Assembly: GCA_937899245.1 (NCBI GenBank)
Contig: CALDKB010000047.1
Span: 124,001 to 188,000, forward strand
Length of the DNA stretch: 64,000 nt
Origin: an uncultured Bacteroidales bacterium
Lineage (GTDB): Bacteria; Bacteroidota; Bacteroidia; Bacteroidales; ML635J-15
Reading direction: 5' to 3'
Part shown: piece by piece, positions 54,737 through 62,853 of the stretch
Numbering within the stretch: position 1 is the first letter of the stretch
How the letters are laid out: each line of letters starts with the position of its first letter
Notes under the pieces: generated by a model
The model's input: only the letters and a program-made list of their open reading frames with translations
The model's database searches: none
What the model was told of the DNA's origin: nothing
Made by a program: the position numbers and the translations under genes

Positions 54737-56995
54737 CTAGCAGAGCTTTTTTATGTTTTGCTTTGTTCCTACAGCCCAAACGACATCATCGGTTTCAAAG
54801 ATCAAAGAAGGGTCTGGATTCATAATGGATTCCATGCCTCTGTCGATGCCAACAATCATGCATCCAAGGTTGCGTGCTCCACACTCCTTAATGCTCTTGC
54901 CGTTTATCGGCGAGTTTACTTCAACGACAAACGATTCAAGTGTAATTTCCGCATTGTCATCGGCTGTGGTGATTTCGGAGGAGATATATTCCTGATGCTT
55001 CATGTATGCGCCGAATTCGTTTTGCTGCTTGTCGGTTCCAATGGTTAGGATTCTATCGCCCGGAAGTATTATCTCGTTGCCTGACGGCAGGTTAATGTTC
55101 CTTTGTCCGCGGGTAATCTTCACTATGTTTATTCCGTAGTCCTGGCGTAGCGTCAGATCCTTGATCCTTTTGCCGATAAGGTCGGATGTGATGGGGATGA
55201 TGTATGGAGTGAGAACAATGTCGTGTTCCGAAAGGTTTTCGTTGAAACTTTTCCTGATTGGACGTTTGTTCGCTTCTTCGTTCTCTTTTGAGTTTAAGTT
55301 CGATATGAATGTTTCTTCGATTCGTGAGAACCTTTTAAGAGTGCCTCTTGACAGCAGAAGTATTACCACCAAGGCAATTGCAAGCAGAATCAAAACCCAG
55401 GCGTTCCATGTGAATGTCTTGAATAATGCAAACGTTATGAATGCGACAGCAATAAAGTACCTTAGCAATGTAAATGCGACAATTCCGCCTCTGTTGAAGC
55501 GGCTGTCGTTCCATAGTTTTGTCACTGTAGGCCTAATGCTTTTTTTCTGGACTATCAGGCCTCGTAAAAATGGAGCCATTATCATTGCTGTGATTGCAAA
55601 GTTGATAGTTCCGATAAGAATTGGGCTCATTCCTTCGAGTTGGCTGGTCATAAACGGGTACATCCATTTTACAGCCGCCAGCGAAATAGCAATTAGGATT
55701 ATTCCGTATATTACAATGCGTTTGGTGTAATATTTTATGACCTTTTTCCAGTCGCTTTCAAGGTTGACGGAATTTTGCCGTTGTGAATATATTTCGTATC
55801 GTTTTTTCAGTGATTCCGGTAGCCGTTTGTCGATGGCATCGGCAATAGGCGCGGCAAGCCTAATTCCGTATGGAGTTGTGAATGTTGTAATTACGGAAAC
55901 GGCAACGATAATCGGATATATTTCAGGTTTCATTACGCCTAATGAATTTCCAAGAGTGGCAATAATGAATGCAAATTCACCTACCTGAGCAAGACTGAAT
56001 CCTGTTTGCATGGCAATCTTTAAACTTTTTCCGGCAATAATAACGCCGAAAGCGGAGACCAAAGTCTTGCCAAAAATTGTTATCAATGACAATATGAGTA
56101 TAGGTAGCCAGTAGTCGGCAATTATCTGCGGGTTAACCATCATACCTACCGATACGAAGAAGATGGCGCCAAAAAGGTCTTTTACACTTTTAAGGTTGTG
56201 CTCAATATGTTCTCCTTCAATGGTTTCGCCGAGAATTGATCCCATGACGAAAGCTCCAAATGCTGACGAAAATCCTGTGTATGTTGCAAGAGCAACCATT
56301 CCGAAGCAAAGTCCTATAGAAAAGATAAGGAGCGTTTCGTCATTCATTAGTTTTTTCGAGCGCTTAAAGAATGTTGGGAAAACATATATTCCGATAAGGA
56401 ACCAAAGTATCAGGAAGAAAGCCATCTTCAAAATGCTGAAAATCATGTCGCTGCCCGAAAAGTTCTTGCCCATTGCAATTGTCGGCAGCAGGACGAGCAT
56501 AAGAATAGCAACAAGGTCTTGGATGATAAGTACGACAAGGGTAATGTCGGCAAATTTCTCATCCTTTAGCTTTAGGTCGTCGAAAGCTTTGATTACAATT
56601 GTCGTGGATGACATTGAAAGCATACCTCCTAAAAAGACGCATTCTATTATGCTCCAGTTCATTAGGTAACCCACAAGCATGCCGATAAAAAATGTCAGTA
56701 TGATTTCGCATCCGGCCGTAATGAACGATGTGCTTCCTACGGTAAATAGTTTCTTGAAGCTGAATTCAAGTCCCAGGCCAAACAGGAGGAAGATAATACC
56801 GATTTCCGACCATTCGGAAATGGCAGCTTCCTCGATGACTGTTGGGAAGAAGTCGAAATGCGGACCTATTAGGAATCCGGCTACTATGTAGCCCAAGACA
56901 AGCGGCTGCTTTAATTTTTTAAATATTAAAGTCATTATGCCGGCTGAAATAAGTATCAGGGCAAGGTCGCTAACAAGATGGACACCTTCTTCCAT
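54737..56995 (-). CDS. CPA2 cation:proton antiporter (KefB/GerN type) with two C-terminal RCK_C domains
   Basis: 752 residues. About twelve transmembrane helices, LVLGYIVAGFLIGP and the FLLFGLGLEFSFKKL, SSTTIVIKAF, VVLIIQDLVAILM and GFSLAQVGEFAFII blocks of the CPA2 family. After an extra pair of helices (~500-560) the cytoplasmic end carries two TrkA-C/RCK_C modules (LIGKRIKDLTLRQDYGINIV...GDRILTIGT and INGKSIKECGARNLGCMIVG...DDVVWAVGT) that bind ligands and gate transport. It exchanges K+ or Na+ for H+. There is no promoter box between it and folD, only a strong hairpin. The ABC gene follows three bases after its stop. Confidence 0.9.
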   Translation of the reverse strand: MEEGVHLVSDLALILISAGIMTLIFKKLKQPLVLGYIVAGFLIGPHFDFFPTVIEEAAISEWSEIGIIFLLFGLGLEFSFKKLFTVGSTSFITAGCEIILTFFIGMLVGYLMNWSIIECVFLGGMLSMSSTTIVIKAFDDLKLKDEKFADITLVVLIIQDLVAILMLVLLPTIAMGKNFSGSDMIFSILKMAFFLILWFLIGIYVFPTFFKRSKKLMNDETLLIFSIGLCFGMVALATYTGFSSAFGAFVMGSILGETIEGEHIEHNLKSVKDLFGAIFFVSVGMMVNPQIIADYWLPILILSLITIFGKTLVSAFGVIIAGKSLKIAMQTGFSLAQVGEFAFIIATLGNSLGVMKPEIYPIIVAVSVITTFTTPYGIRLAAPIADAIDKRLPESLKKRYEIYSQRQNSVNLESDWKKVIKYYTKRIVIYGIILIAISLAAVKWMYPFMTSQLEGMSPILIGTINFAITAMIMAPFLRGLIVQKKSIRPTVTKLWNDSRFNRGGIVAFTLLRYFIAVAFITFALFKTFTWNAWVLILLAIALVVILLLSRGTLKRFSRIEETFISNLNSKENEEANKRPIRKSFNENLSEHDIVLTPYIIPITSDLIGKRIKDLTLRQDYGINIVKITRGQRNINLPSGNEIILPGDRILTIGTDKQQNEFGAYMKHQEYISSEITTADDNAEITLESFVVEVNSPINGKSIKECGARNLGCMIVGIDRGMESIMNPDPSLIFETDDVVWAVGTKQNIKKLC

Positions 56996-57017
56996 TTTCG
57001 ATTTGATATTATATGCG

Positions 57018-57042
57018 AATTGCGGAAAAAATCCGCAATTCA
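57018..57042 (-). terminator. hairpin between folD and the antiporter gene
   Basis: A perfect 10-bp stem GAATTGCGGA/TCCGCAATTC with a five-base loop, eight bases after the folD stop. No U-tract follows on the minus strand, so it may attenuate or process the transcript into the antiporter gene. Confidence 0.5.
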
Positions 57043-57049
57043 GTTTTAC

Positions 57050-57919
57050 TTATAAGTTTTTTTCTGCTGCCTTAAGAGTGTTGAGCAGAAGCGACAATCG
57101 TGTCATAGGCCCTACGCCGCCAGGAACAGGGGTTATGAACGAGCATTTTTCTGCTACGTTCTTGTAGTCGACATCGCCGGTAAGCTTGAATCCGCTTTTT
57201 GTTTCGGTCGATGGCATTCTTGTTGTGCCTACGTCGATTACAACGGCACCTTCCTTAACCATGTCGGCGGTTACGAAGTTTGGTTTGCCCATTGCAGAGA
57301 TTAGAATGTCGGCATTGGCACAAATTTCCTTCATGTTTTTAGTTCCGCTATGGCAAACTGTAACTGTGCAGTTCATTTCCTTCTGCGACATCAATATGCT
57401 CAATGGACGTCCTACGATGTTGCTACGGCCAATTACAACACAATTCTTGCCGCTGGTTTCGATGCCTGTGCGCTTAAGAAGTAGCGTGATTCCCATCGGT
57501 GTTGCAGAAACGTATGCAGGAAGTCCGATTGTCATTTTTCCTACGTTTACTGGATGAAATCCGTCAACATCCTTTTCTGGATTTATGGCTTCGATGACTT
57601 TCTGTTCGTCAATGTGCTTCGGCAATGGCAATTGCACTATGAAGCCGGTAACGCTATTGTCGTTGTTGAGCTTGTCGATAGTGTCGAGAAGCTCCTTTTC
57701 GGTAACGTCGTCTTCAAATCGAATTAGATCTGAAATGAACCCTACTTCCTGACAGTCCTTCATCTTGAAGTTAACGTATGATTCGCTGCCGCCGTCATGT
57801 CCAACAAGTATTGCTGTCAGTTTTGGCGTTTTGCCAGTCTTTTCAATAAGTTTTCGTGTGGATTCGGCTATTTCGGCCTTTATTTCCTTTGCAATTTTGT
57901 TTCCGTCAATGATTTGCAT
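57050..57919 (-). CDS. folD: bifunctional methylenetetrahydrofolate dehydrogenase / methenyltetrahydrofolate cyclohydrolase
   Basis: 289 residues, full length; interconverts 5,10-methylene- and 10-formyl-tetrahydrofolate with NADP. Catalytic region ESYVNFKMKDCQEVG (Tyr and Lys), VQLPLPKHID, KDVDGFHPVNVGKM, NADP loop VVIGRSNIVGRP and the C-terminal FITPVPGGVGPMT are all standard. A TAACTTTG box about 23 bases upstream drives it. Confidence 0.96.
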   Translation of the reverse strand: MQIIDGNKIAKEIKAEIAESTRKLIEKTGKTPKLTAILVGHDGGSESYVNFKMKDCQEVGFISDLIRFEDDVTEKELLDTIDKLNNDNSVTGFIVQLPLPKHIDEQKVIEAINPEKDVDGFHPVNVGKMTIGLPAYVSATPMGITLLLKRTGIETSGKNCVVIGRSNIVGRPLSILMSQKEMNCTVTVCHSGTKNMKEICANADILISAMGKPNFVTADMVKEGAVVIDVGTTRMPSTETKSGFKLTGDVDYKNVAEKCSFITPVPGGVGPMTRLSLLLNTLKAAEKNL

Positions 57920-57941
57920 ATCATAAATATTTTTTGGTATG

Positions 57942-57949
57942 CAAAGTTA
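57942..57949 (-). promoter_or_regulatory. -7 box TAACTTTG for folD
   Basis: TAnnTTTG match 23 bases upstream of the folD ATG on the minus strand. Confidence 0.6.
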
Positions 57950-58039
57950 ATGTTTAATTGCTGGTTTAAACAATGAAGAAGGTTATTTTTTATAACATAT
58001 TTGTTTTTTGTTTATCAACAAAACAAAAATTTCGTCAGA

Positions 58040-58064
58040 CTTCCATTCGGCTCCGCTCAGGGTG
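58040..58064. repeat. possible interspersed-repeat fragment CCCTGAGCGGAGCCGAA
   Basis: The gap between folD and the VWA gene carries, on the minus strand, a GC-rich CCCTGAGCGGAGCCGAA core that stands out from AT-rich surroundings. It resembles the widely scattered CCTGAGCG(A/G)AG-type intergenic repeat known from many bacterial genomes. Only one copy is in this window. Confidence 0.35.
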
Positions 58065-58073
58065 CGAAAATCC

Positions 58074-59465
58074 TTAAAATTCCATCCAGCACACTTTCCC
58101 TGTTTTCTTCATCCAGTTCTTGTGCTCGTTGTATTCAGTTTCGCTTTGGCATATCCACAGCACTTTTGTCTTCAATGGGAACTTGATGATTGGGGCGGGA
58201 GCGTAGCCGTCGGTAAGGATTATTAGTCCGTCATATTTCTTGTGCTCGTGAATATAGTCGAAAATGGGTTGGAAGTTAGTTCCTCCGCGACCTGTAATTT
58301 TGATTTCCTTGCTGGCTTTCTTGAACGTTTCTACTTCGCTTAATTTGGTGTCGAATTGTATTGTGTCGATAGTCTCTATTCCGTATTTGAAGAAACGTGC
58401 AATAACAGAGTAGAAAGCGCAAAGCGTTTTACTTGAAATGGAGCCACTTACATCGACTGCAACAAGCAGGTTGGATGCTAGTTCGTAAATGCTTCCCATT
58501 TGGTCGAATCCGCTGCGGCGGTTAGGTCGCATTCGAGTAAGATGTCGGTGGCTCGAGAGTATGCTTGTGTGGAAACTCGACAGCACTTTGCGGTAGTCGA
58601 GCTTGACGATTAGTGTTGCTTTTATTGCCTCGACGATATTGCCGGGAAGTGTTCCCCAGTTGGTAGTGCTGTTTATTATCTCGTTGATTTCCTGTTGCTT
58701 CAGGTCGTCTTCTTCCCATAGGGCGGAATGGTCGCGAGCCGACAGCAGTTGGTCTTGCGTCAACCCTGGTTTATTTTGTTCGGCATCGCCAAGTCCGTTG
58801 CCAAAATCGCTTTCGTCGTTTTCGTCTGGACTGCCGGCTGTGTCGTTGTCATCGTTTTTGCCTTCGCCGTTGCTGTCGCCTTCGCCAGAAGTTTCATCGT
58901 CATCATCTTCGCTGTCGCCATTACCGTCGTTTCCTTCGTCGTCTTCGCCCGAATTTGAGTCGTTGCCGCTTGCGTCATCGTTCTGCGGTTCTTCGTCTTC
59001 GTGCTCTTCTTGTTGATTTTTTTCTTGTTCGTCTTCGCTTTTTTCGGGATTGCCCGACATTTGGCGCAGAATTTCATTCAGCTTGTCAACGTACCACTCA
59101 AAGCATTGCCCTACCGGCAGTTGAAAGTTGTCGGATGAAAGCAGATGCAGAGTTTTGAACTTGTAGTGCTGCTCCAAAACCATGTCGCTGCCGAACGAAA
59201 GAGCTTCTGGAAGCGAATTTTCGGGCTGTCGTTCGTACGGATGTTTCAGGAAAAGGCGAATCATTTCGCTTTTGAATGCCTCTTCGAGTTCAATGTCCGA
59301 AAAGTCGCGCATTCTGATGGGATTGTATTCAAGCATTCCCTGTCCACACCGTATTGGACAGTCGATCTGCGTGTTGGGCACCAACTGGTGTGTGCAGTAT
59401 ATCGAGAATAATGCCGGTTCTGTTAGAAACCACTTTTCGCTTATTTTCTGGATGCGTTCTTCCAT
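58074..59465 (-). CDS. VWA-like (DUF2201-type) protein with acidic linker
   Basis: 463 residues. An N-terminal helical domain (about 1-145) of the kind found in VWA-like metallopeptidase relatives is followed by an acidic Asp/Glu/Asn/Gly/Ser low-complexity linker (about 146-240), then a von Willebrand A-like domain with the MIDAS motif AVDVSGSIS (about 335-343), GRGGTNFQP and ILTDGYAPAP. It lacks a zinc-peptidase HExxH. It pairs with the MoxR ATPase gene upstream (three bases apart), like RavA-ViaA pairs in which the AAA+ hexamer and VWA protein remodel target complexes. The target here is unknown. Confidence 0.85.
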   Translation of the reverse strand: MEERIQKISEKWFLTEPALFSIYCTHQLVPNTQIDCPIRCGQGMLEYNPIRMRDFSDIELEEAFKSEMIRLFLKHPYERQPENSLPEALSFGSDMVLEQHYKFKTLHLLSSDNFQLPVGQCFEWYVDKLNEILRQMSGNPEKSEDEQEKNQQEEHEDEEPQNDDASGNDSNSGEDDEGNDGNGDSEDDDDETSGEGDSNGEGKNDDNDTAGSPDENDESDFGNGLGDAEQNKPGLTQDQLLSARDHSALWEEDDLKQQEINEIINSTTNWGTLPGNIVEAIKATLIVKLDYRKVLSSFHTSILSSHRHLTRMRPNRRSGFDQMGSIYELASNLLVAVDVSGSISSKTLCAFYSVIARFFKYGIETIDTIQFDTKLSEVETFKKASKEIKITGRGGTNFQPIFDYIHEHKKYDGLIILTDGYAPAPIIKFPLKTKVLWICQSETEYNEHKNWMKKTGKVCWMEF

Positions 59466-59468
59466 CTG

Positions 59469-60539
59469 TTACAGATTCTTAATGAAACCTGTTATTTCGG
59501 TGAAAAGTTCTGGCGTTTCTGTCAGGATGAATACTATTGCCTGCTGGTAAATTCCCTTTTCGTAAATTGAAACGAAGTGCGCAAATTCTTCCTTTTTCTT
59601 GGGCGAAAGCAAGCCTTTTGCGTATGCAGAAAGATTTTTTGCTATTGTCGGTCTTTCTTCTTCGGTAAAGTCGCCAGTTTCGATGAATCGGAAAATTGAT
59701 TCGTTGGCAACTGCAGTTTCGTGAAGTAGGTATTTTGCAATTTTTGCCTTGTGCTTGTCGTAGTTCAGCAGAATTTCCTTAGCGCTTAAAACTCGATTTT
59801 GCGATATTGATGAAATAAAAGCTTGGGCTGCCTGTGCCCCGACAATTCCCGAAATCATTTTCTTATGTATTGGCTTAATGTCTTCGCAGTTTTTTATGCA
59901 GTCGGAAACTTTTTTCCAAGCACGGCGGTCCGGACTTTTGTCTAGTCCGGTTTCATCGGTAGCTTTGTCGCAGGTGTCTAGGAGTCGCGGATTTTCCTGA
60001 ATGAAGGCAATAACGCGCTCGTCAACTTTCTGATCTGCAGCCCACAATAGCCATTCGGAAACTGTCGGACGGAAAGTATATATGTTGAAACGCGATACCA
60101 ATGCTGGGTCAAGGTCTGTAAGTTGATATTCCTCGCCGTCGTTTACAGCCGAAATTAGGCGACTGCCTTCCGGAAGACTTCTGCCGGCCAGTTTGCGGTT
60201 AAGTGCAAGGTCCATAATTGTCTGCAAAACTTCTGGACGGGCGCGGTTGAGTTCGTCAAGGAAGAGCACAATCGGCTTGCCGTCGGTAGGAAACCAGTAT
60301 GGAGGCATAAACATTGTCTTGCCGGTTTTTTCGTCGAGGCGAGGAAGTCCGATAAGGTCGCCAGGATCGCTCATCTGTCCGAGGAAAAGCGCCGTAACTT
60401 TCATTCCTTTTTTCTCGAAAAAGTCGGTTAGGATTTCCGATTTGCCAATTCCGTGCTTGCCGACAAGCATTATGTTCTGTTGCGCAGGCATTGTTTCTAG
60501 TATTTCCTGCAATTCTGCTGTGTTGATGTTTGTTGCCAT
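59469..60539 (-). CDS. MoxR-family AAA+ ATPase
   Basis: 356 residues from ATG 60539; an upstream in-frame start at 60578 lies in a predicted leader hairpin and adds no conserved residues. Walker A GKHGIGKS at 27-34, Walker B PIVLFLDELNRA at 89-100, PGDLIGLPRLDE and the sensor/arginine region ALVSRFNIYTFRP fit the MoxR clade. MoxR ATPases act as chaperones with VWA partners; the partner gene follows at once. Two candidate -7 boxes (60670, 60732) precede a long leader with an extended stem-loop. Confidence 0.9.
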   Translation of the reverse strand: MATNINTAELQEILETMPAQQNIMLVGKHGIGKSEILTDFFEKKGMKVTALFLGQMSDPGDLIGLPRLDEKTGKTMFMPPYWFPTDGKPIVLFLDELNRARPEVLQTIMDLALNRKLAGRSLPEGSRLISAVNDGEEYQLTDLDPALVSRFNIYTFRPTVSEWLLWAADQKVDERVIAFIQENPRLLDTCDKATDETGLDKSPDRRAWKKVSDCIKNCEDIKPIHKKMISGIVGAQAAQAFISSISQNRVLSAKEILLNYDKHKAKIAKYLLHETAVANESIFRFIETGDFTEEERPTIAKNLSAYAKGLLSPKKKEEFAHFVSIYEKGIYQQAIVFILTETPELFTEITGFIKNL

Positions 60540-60561
60540 TACCTTTTTTTCAACGCTAAAA

Positions 60562-60604
60562 GGCTGACCGACATGCAATTGATAATTGCGCTTGTCTGTC
60601 AGTC
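60562..60604 (-). promoter_or_regulatory. extended stem-loop in the MoxR-VWA leader
   Basis: On the minus strand GACTGACAGAC pairs with GTCGGTCAGCC (9 of 11 positions) outside an inner perfect GCAATT/AATTGC stem with a three-base loop. It sits 23 bases before the MoxR ATG, so it could control translation or mark a leader RNA. A part of it is covered by a rejected upstream start. Confidence 0.35.
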
Positions 60605-60669
60605 CGTTAGTTCCTTTTCTTAAATTTTTTAATTCTTAATTTTTCCCTTCGCTTCAAAATTTCACTCTG

Positions 60670-60677
60670 CAAAGATA
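60670..60677 (-). promoter_or_regulatory. -7 box TATCTTTG (proximal) for MoxR-VWA
   Basis: TAnnTTTG match about 130 bases before the MoxR ATG; the resulting leader contains the stem-loop at 60562-60604. Confidence 0.5.
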
Positions 60678-60731
60678 TGTCTATTTAGGCGCTTTTATTA
60701 CGCATGACTTAATTTTTTCTTTTTTCAAAAG

Positions 60732-60739
60732 CAAAGATA
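60732..60739 (-). promoter_or_regulatory. -7 box TATCTTTG (distal) for MoxR-VWA
   Basis: Second identical TATCTTTGC element 62 bases upstream of the first. The whole 334-base gap 60540-60873 contains no other gene-like sequence that I can see. Confidence 0.4.
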
Positions 60740-60873
60740 GGATATGGGTGTGAAAAAGTTGGGCATACGTTAGCGCAAATAGTAAAAAATGCAGAAAAAT
60801 ATTATTGATGTTGTACGAACAAAATACCACCGATTCTGTTTATGAGGCATAAACCAATTAATTTTTTGAAAAG

Positions 60874-61257
60874 ATGGAAACAAAATTTTACGTCTGCAAG
60901 CATTGCGGAAATGTTATTGTAAGGCATGTCGATTCTGGGATGCCAGTATCTTGTTGTGGAGAAGAAATGTCGGAATTGGTTGCGAATACTTTTGAGGCGG
61001 CAACCGAAAAGCATCTGCCGGTGTTTACCAAATTAAGCAACTGCACTTATCAGATAAAGGTTGGAAGTGTCCGTCACCCGATGTTGCGCGAACATCACAT
61101 ATGTTTTATCTATGTGGAAATGGAGGATGGCGGAATGTGTTTCAATCTGGATGGAAAGAACGATCCGCAGGTGGAATTCTGTATCTACAAGGGCAAGCCG
61201 AAAGCTATATACGAGTATTGTAATCTGCATGGATTGTGGAAGACGACTGTTGAATAA
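60874..61257 (+). CDS. superoxide reductase (desulfoferrodoxin, 2Fe-SOR)
   Basis: 127 residues. N-terminal desulforedoxin-like centre I ligands C8, C11, C27, C28 (VCKHCG and SCCGEEM) and the active mononuclear centre II ligands H48 in EKHLPV, H68 and H74 in VRHPMLREHH, C116 and H119 in YCNLHGLW, with the conserved E46-K47. It reduces superoxide to peroxide without forming oxygen, a defence of anaerobes. It stands alone between two minus-strand operons and ends in a terminator; no TAnnTTTG box is obvious upstream. Confidence 0.95.
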   Translation: METKFYVCKHCGNVIVRHVDSGMPVSCCGEEMSELVANTFEAATEKHLPVFTKLSNCTYQIKVGSVRHPMLREHHICFIYVEMEDGGMCFNLDGKNDPQVEFCIYKGKPKAIYEYCNLHGLWKTTVE

Positions 61258-61286
61258 TCCTATATAGAGTCTGTGTTATTAATGGG

Positions 61287-61311
61287 GGCATCGCAAAGTC
61301 GATGCCTTTTT
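61287..61311 (+). terminator. rho-independent terminator after superoxide reductase
   Basis: GGCATCG/CGATGCC stem with a six-base loop followed by TTTTT, 29 bases after the stop. Confidence 0.9.
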
Positions 61312-61316
61312 GCGTT

Positions 61317-62096
61317 TTATTTTCCGTCGAAAGTATTGTCTCGTTCCGCTGGAATACTGTCTTGCTTTTGAAAGTATTCGTATTCGCGCACAAGCCATTC
61401 TTCAAGCGTACCAACCGAATTGAAGCGTTTTCGGCTTGTCCAGTTGCCTTTGTCGTCGTAATCGTATACAAAATTTAATTCGTAGTTGTAATTTGGGTTG
61501 TACGATCTTTGTGGCTTGCTGGAAATAGTTTCGCCGTTGACTTCTATCTGGTCTATGTAGTTCGTGATGCGCACGATATTTCCATTTTTGTCGTACTTGA
61601 AGATGGCAATTTTGCCTTCCTGCCGCTTGCAGCCGCGACAAGGGAAGAATTTTGCCGAGGTTGGACGATAGATGCTTTCCTTGTAGGTGCACGCAAAGGT
61701 CGCGTCCGGGTGGTCAATTGTGAATTTGTGCCTTTTTTCGTCGACAGTCAGTTTGCTTGCAAGTTTACCAGTTTTGTCGTATGTCTTTTCTATGTAGCCG
61801 TGGTCGTAGATTATTTTCTTTATGATTGAGCTGTCGTCTTTGCAACTTGTTTCTGCGGAGAAATTCCCGTAGTTGTCAAATTTTATGACGCGTAATATGT
61901 TTTCATCATTGATTGTGTATTCTCCATTATTATAGGAATATGTTGTGCTTTTTTCCGTCATTGACGCAACATTCTCGCGGAGGTTCATGATTTTTGCATT
62001 TTGAGCAAGAAGGATGTCTGTTTTAAATAGTGTAATTGCCACTATGGTTGCAATAGGCAGAAAGCCAAAAGTATTAAGGGTGGCAAGTCTATTCAT
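61317..62096 (-). CDS. secreted protein with YD/MORN-like repeats, function unknown
   Basis: 259 residues from ATG 62096, which opens a signal peptide (FLPIATIVAITLFKTDILLAQ). The mature protein is strand-rich with repeated K-Y/F-D-x-N/K-G-N turns (IKFDNYGNF, TYDKTGKLAS, FKYDKNGNIV, YDYDDKGNWTS), as in YD-repeat/wall-associated-type beta sheets. A CRGC pair occurs near residue 155. Function unknown. An alternative start at 62129 would overlap the preceding gene; the chosen start lies ten bases after that gene's stop, so it is probably co-transcribed with the triplicated family. Confidence 0.65.
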   Translation of the reverse strand: MNRLATLNTFGFLPIATIVAITLFKTDILLAQNAKIMNLRENVASMTEKSTTYSYNNGEYTINDENILRVIKFDNYGNFSAETSCKDDSSIIKKIIYDHGYIEKTYDKTGKLASKLTVDEKRHKFTIDHPDATFACTYKESIYRPTSAKFFPCRGCKRQEGKIAIFKYDKNGNIVRITNYIDQIEVNGETISSKPQRSYNPNYNYELNFVYDYDDKGNWTSRKRFNSVGTLEEWLVREYEYFQKQDSIPAERDNTFDGK

Positions 62097-62106
62097 AATC
62101 TGTGTG

Positions 62107-62841
62107 TTATGCAGTTTCCCAGTCGTCACTGGAATCGTCGTTAACGCGGATTGGCTCAGGAATTTGCTCGAGGATGGCCGTGGTTCTTTTTATTATTTCC
62201 ATCAATTTGGAAATAGTTTCTGCAATGCTGTCGTGTGGGATTGGAATGCGTATTTGTCTGCCGTTGGAAATTTTAACTGAGATGTGCGAAATTTTTGGGT
62301 CGTGGTCAATGTGATATTGCAATCCGCTTCCTTTTAGCTTGCTGCGAACTAAAGCGTTTATCGAAACGACGGCAATATCGATGTTTTTGGTCTGTTTTGA
62401 AATTTCTAAGAAAATGTCGTTCCATTCGTTTTCCCATTGCGGGTATAGTCGGTCGATTTCAAGGAATACCTGTGCAATTGCATTTTCTTCGTTTCGCGTG
62501 ATGTCGAAAAGATTGTTGCCGACGAAAAATCCGATTCTTACGCCAAGTCTGTATGCCTCGGAATGAACCATCCTGAATGTTACATTTTTCAATTTGATGC
62601 GTATTTCGGTTTCGTCGTAGAATATGCAATCGCTTGAAATGCCAAGTTCCACAAGGTGCTCGATAATCTGCTCGGCACTGATGTCCTTGCGTTTCCAGAT
62701 GGTGTGGTAAATCATCTCGCCGATTTTTTCCTTCACATAGTCGTCGAAACCATTGTCGAGCAGGGCAGAGTAGTCGGTGCCCTTCGAAATGCATTCGCCG
62801 ATTCGCTCGGAAAGATGTGCTATGTACTCGCTGACCGTCAT
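62107..62841 (-). CDS. protein of unrecognised family, tandem paralog C
   Basis: 244 residues, soluble, no signal. Residues 1-70 are helical (EYIAHLSERIGECISKG, YVKEKIGEMIYHTIWKR, AEQIIEHLVELG), 72-120 strand-rich, 120-160 a long helix, and 160-228 an alpha/beta C-terminal part with RSKLKGSGLQYHIDH (168-180), SHISVKISNGRQIRIPI and ETISKLMEIIKRTTAILEQIP. The last block aligns with the other two paralogs upstream on the same strand. No catalytic or nucleotide-binding motif. It follows paralog B by 12 bases. Confidence 0.65.
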   Translation of the reverse strand: MTVSEYIAHLSERIGECISKGTDYSALLDNGFDDYVKEKIGEMIYHTIWKRKDISAEQIIEHLVELGISSDCIFYDETEIRIKLKNVTFRMVHSEAYRLGVRIGFFVGNNLFDITRNEENAIAQVFLEIDRLYPQWENEWNDIFLEISKQTKNIDIAVVSINALVRSKLKGSGLQYHIDHDPKISHISVKISNGRQIRIPIPHDSIAETISKLMEIIKRTTAILEQIPEPIRVNDDSSDDWETA

Positions 62842-62853
62842 TGCCGTGCAGTA

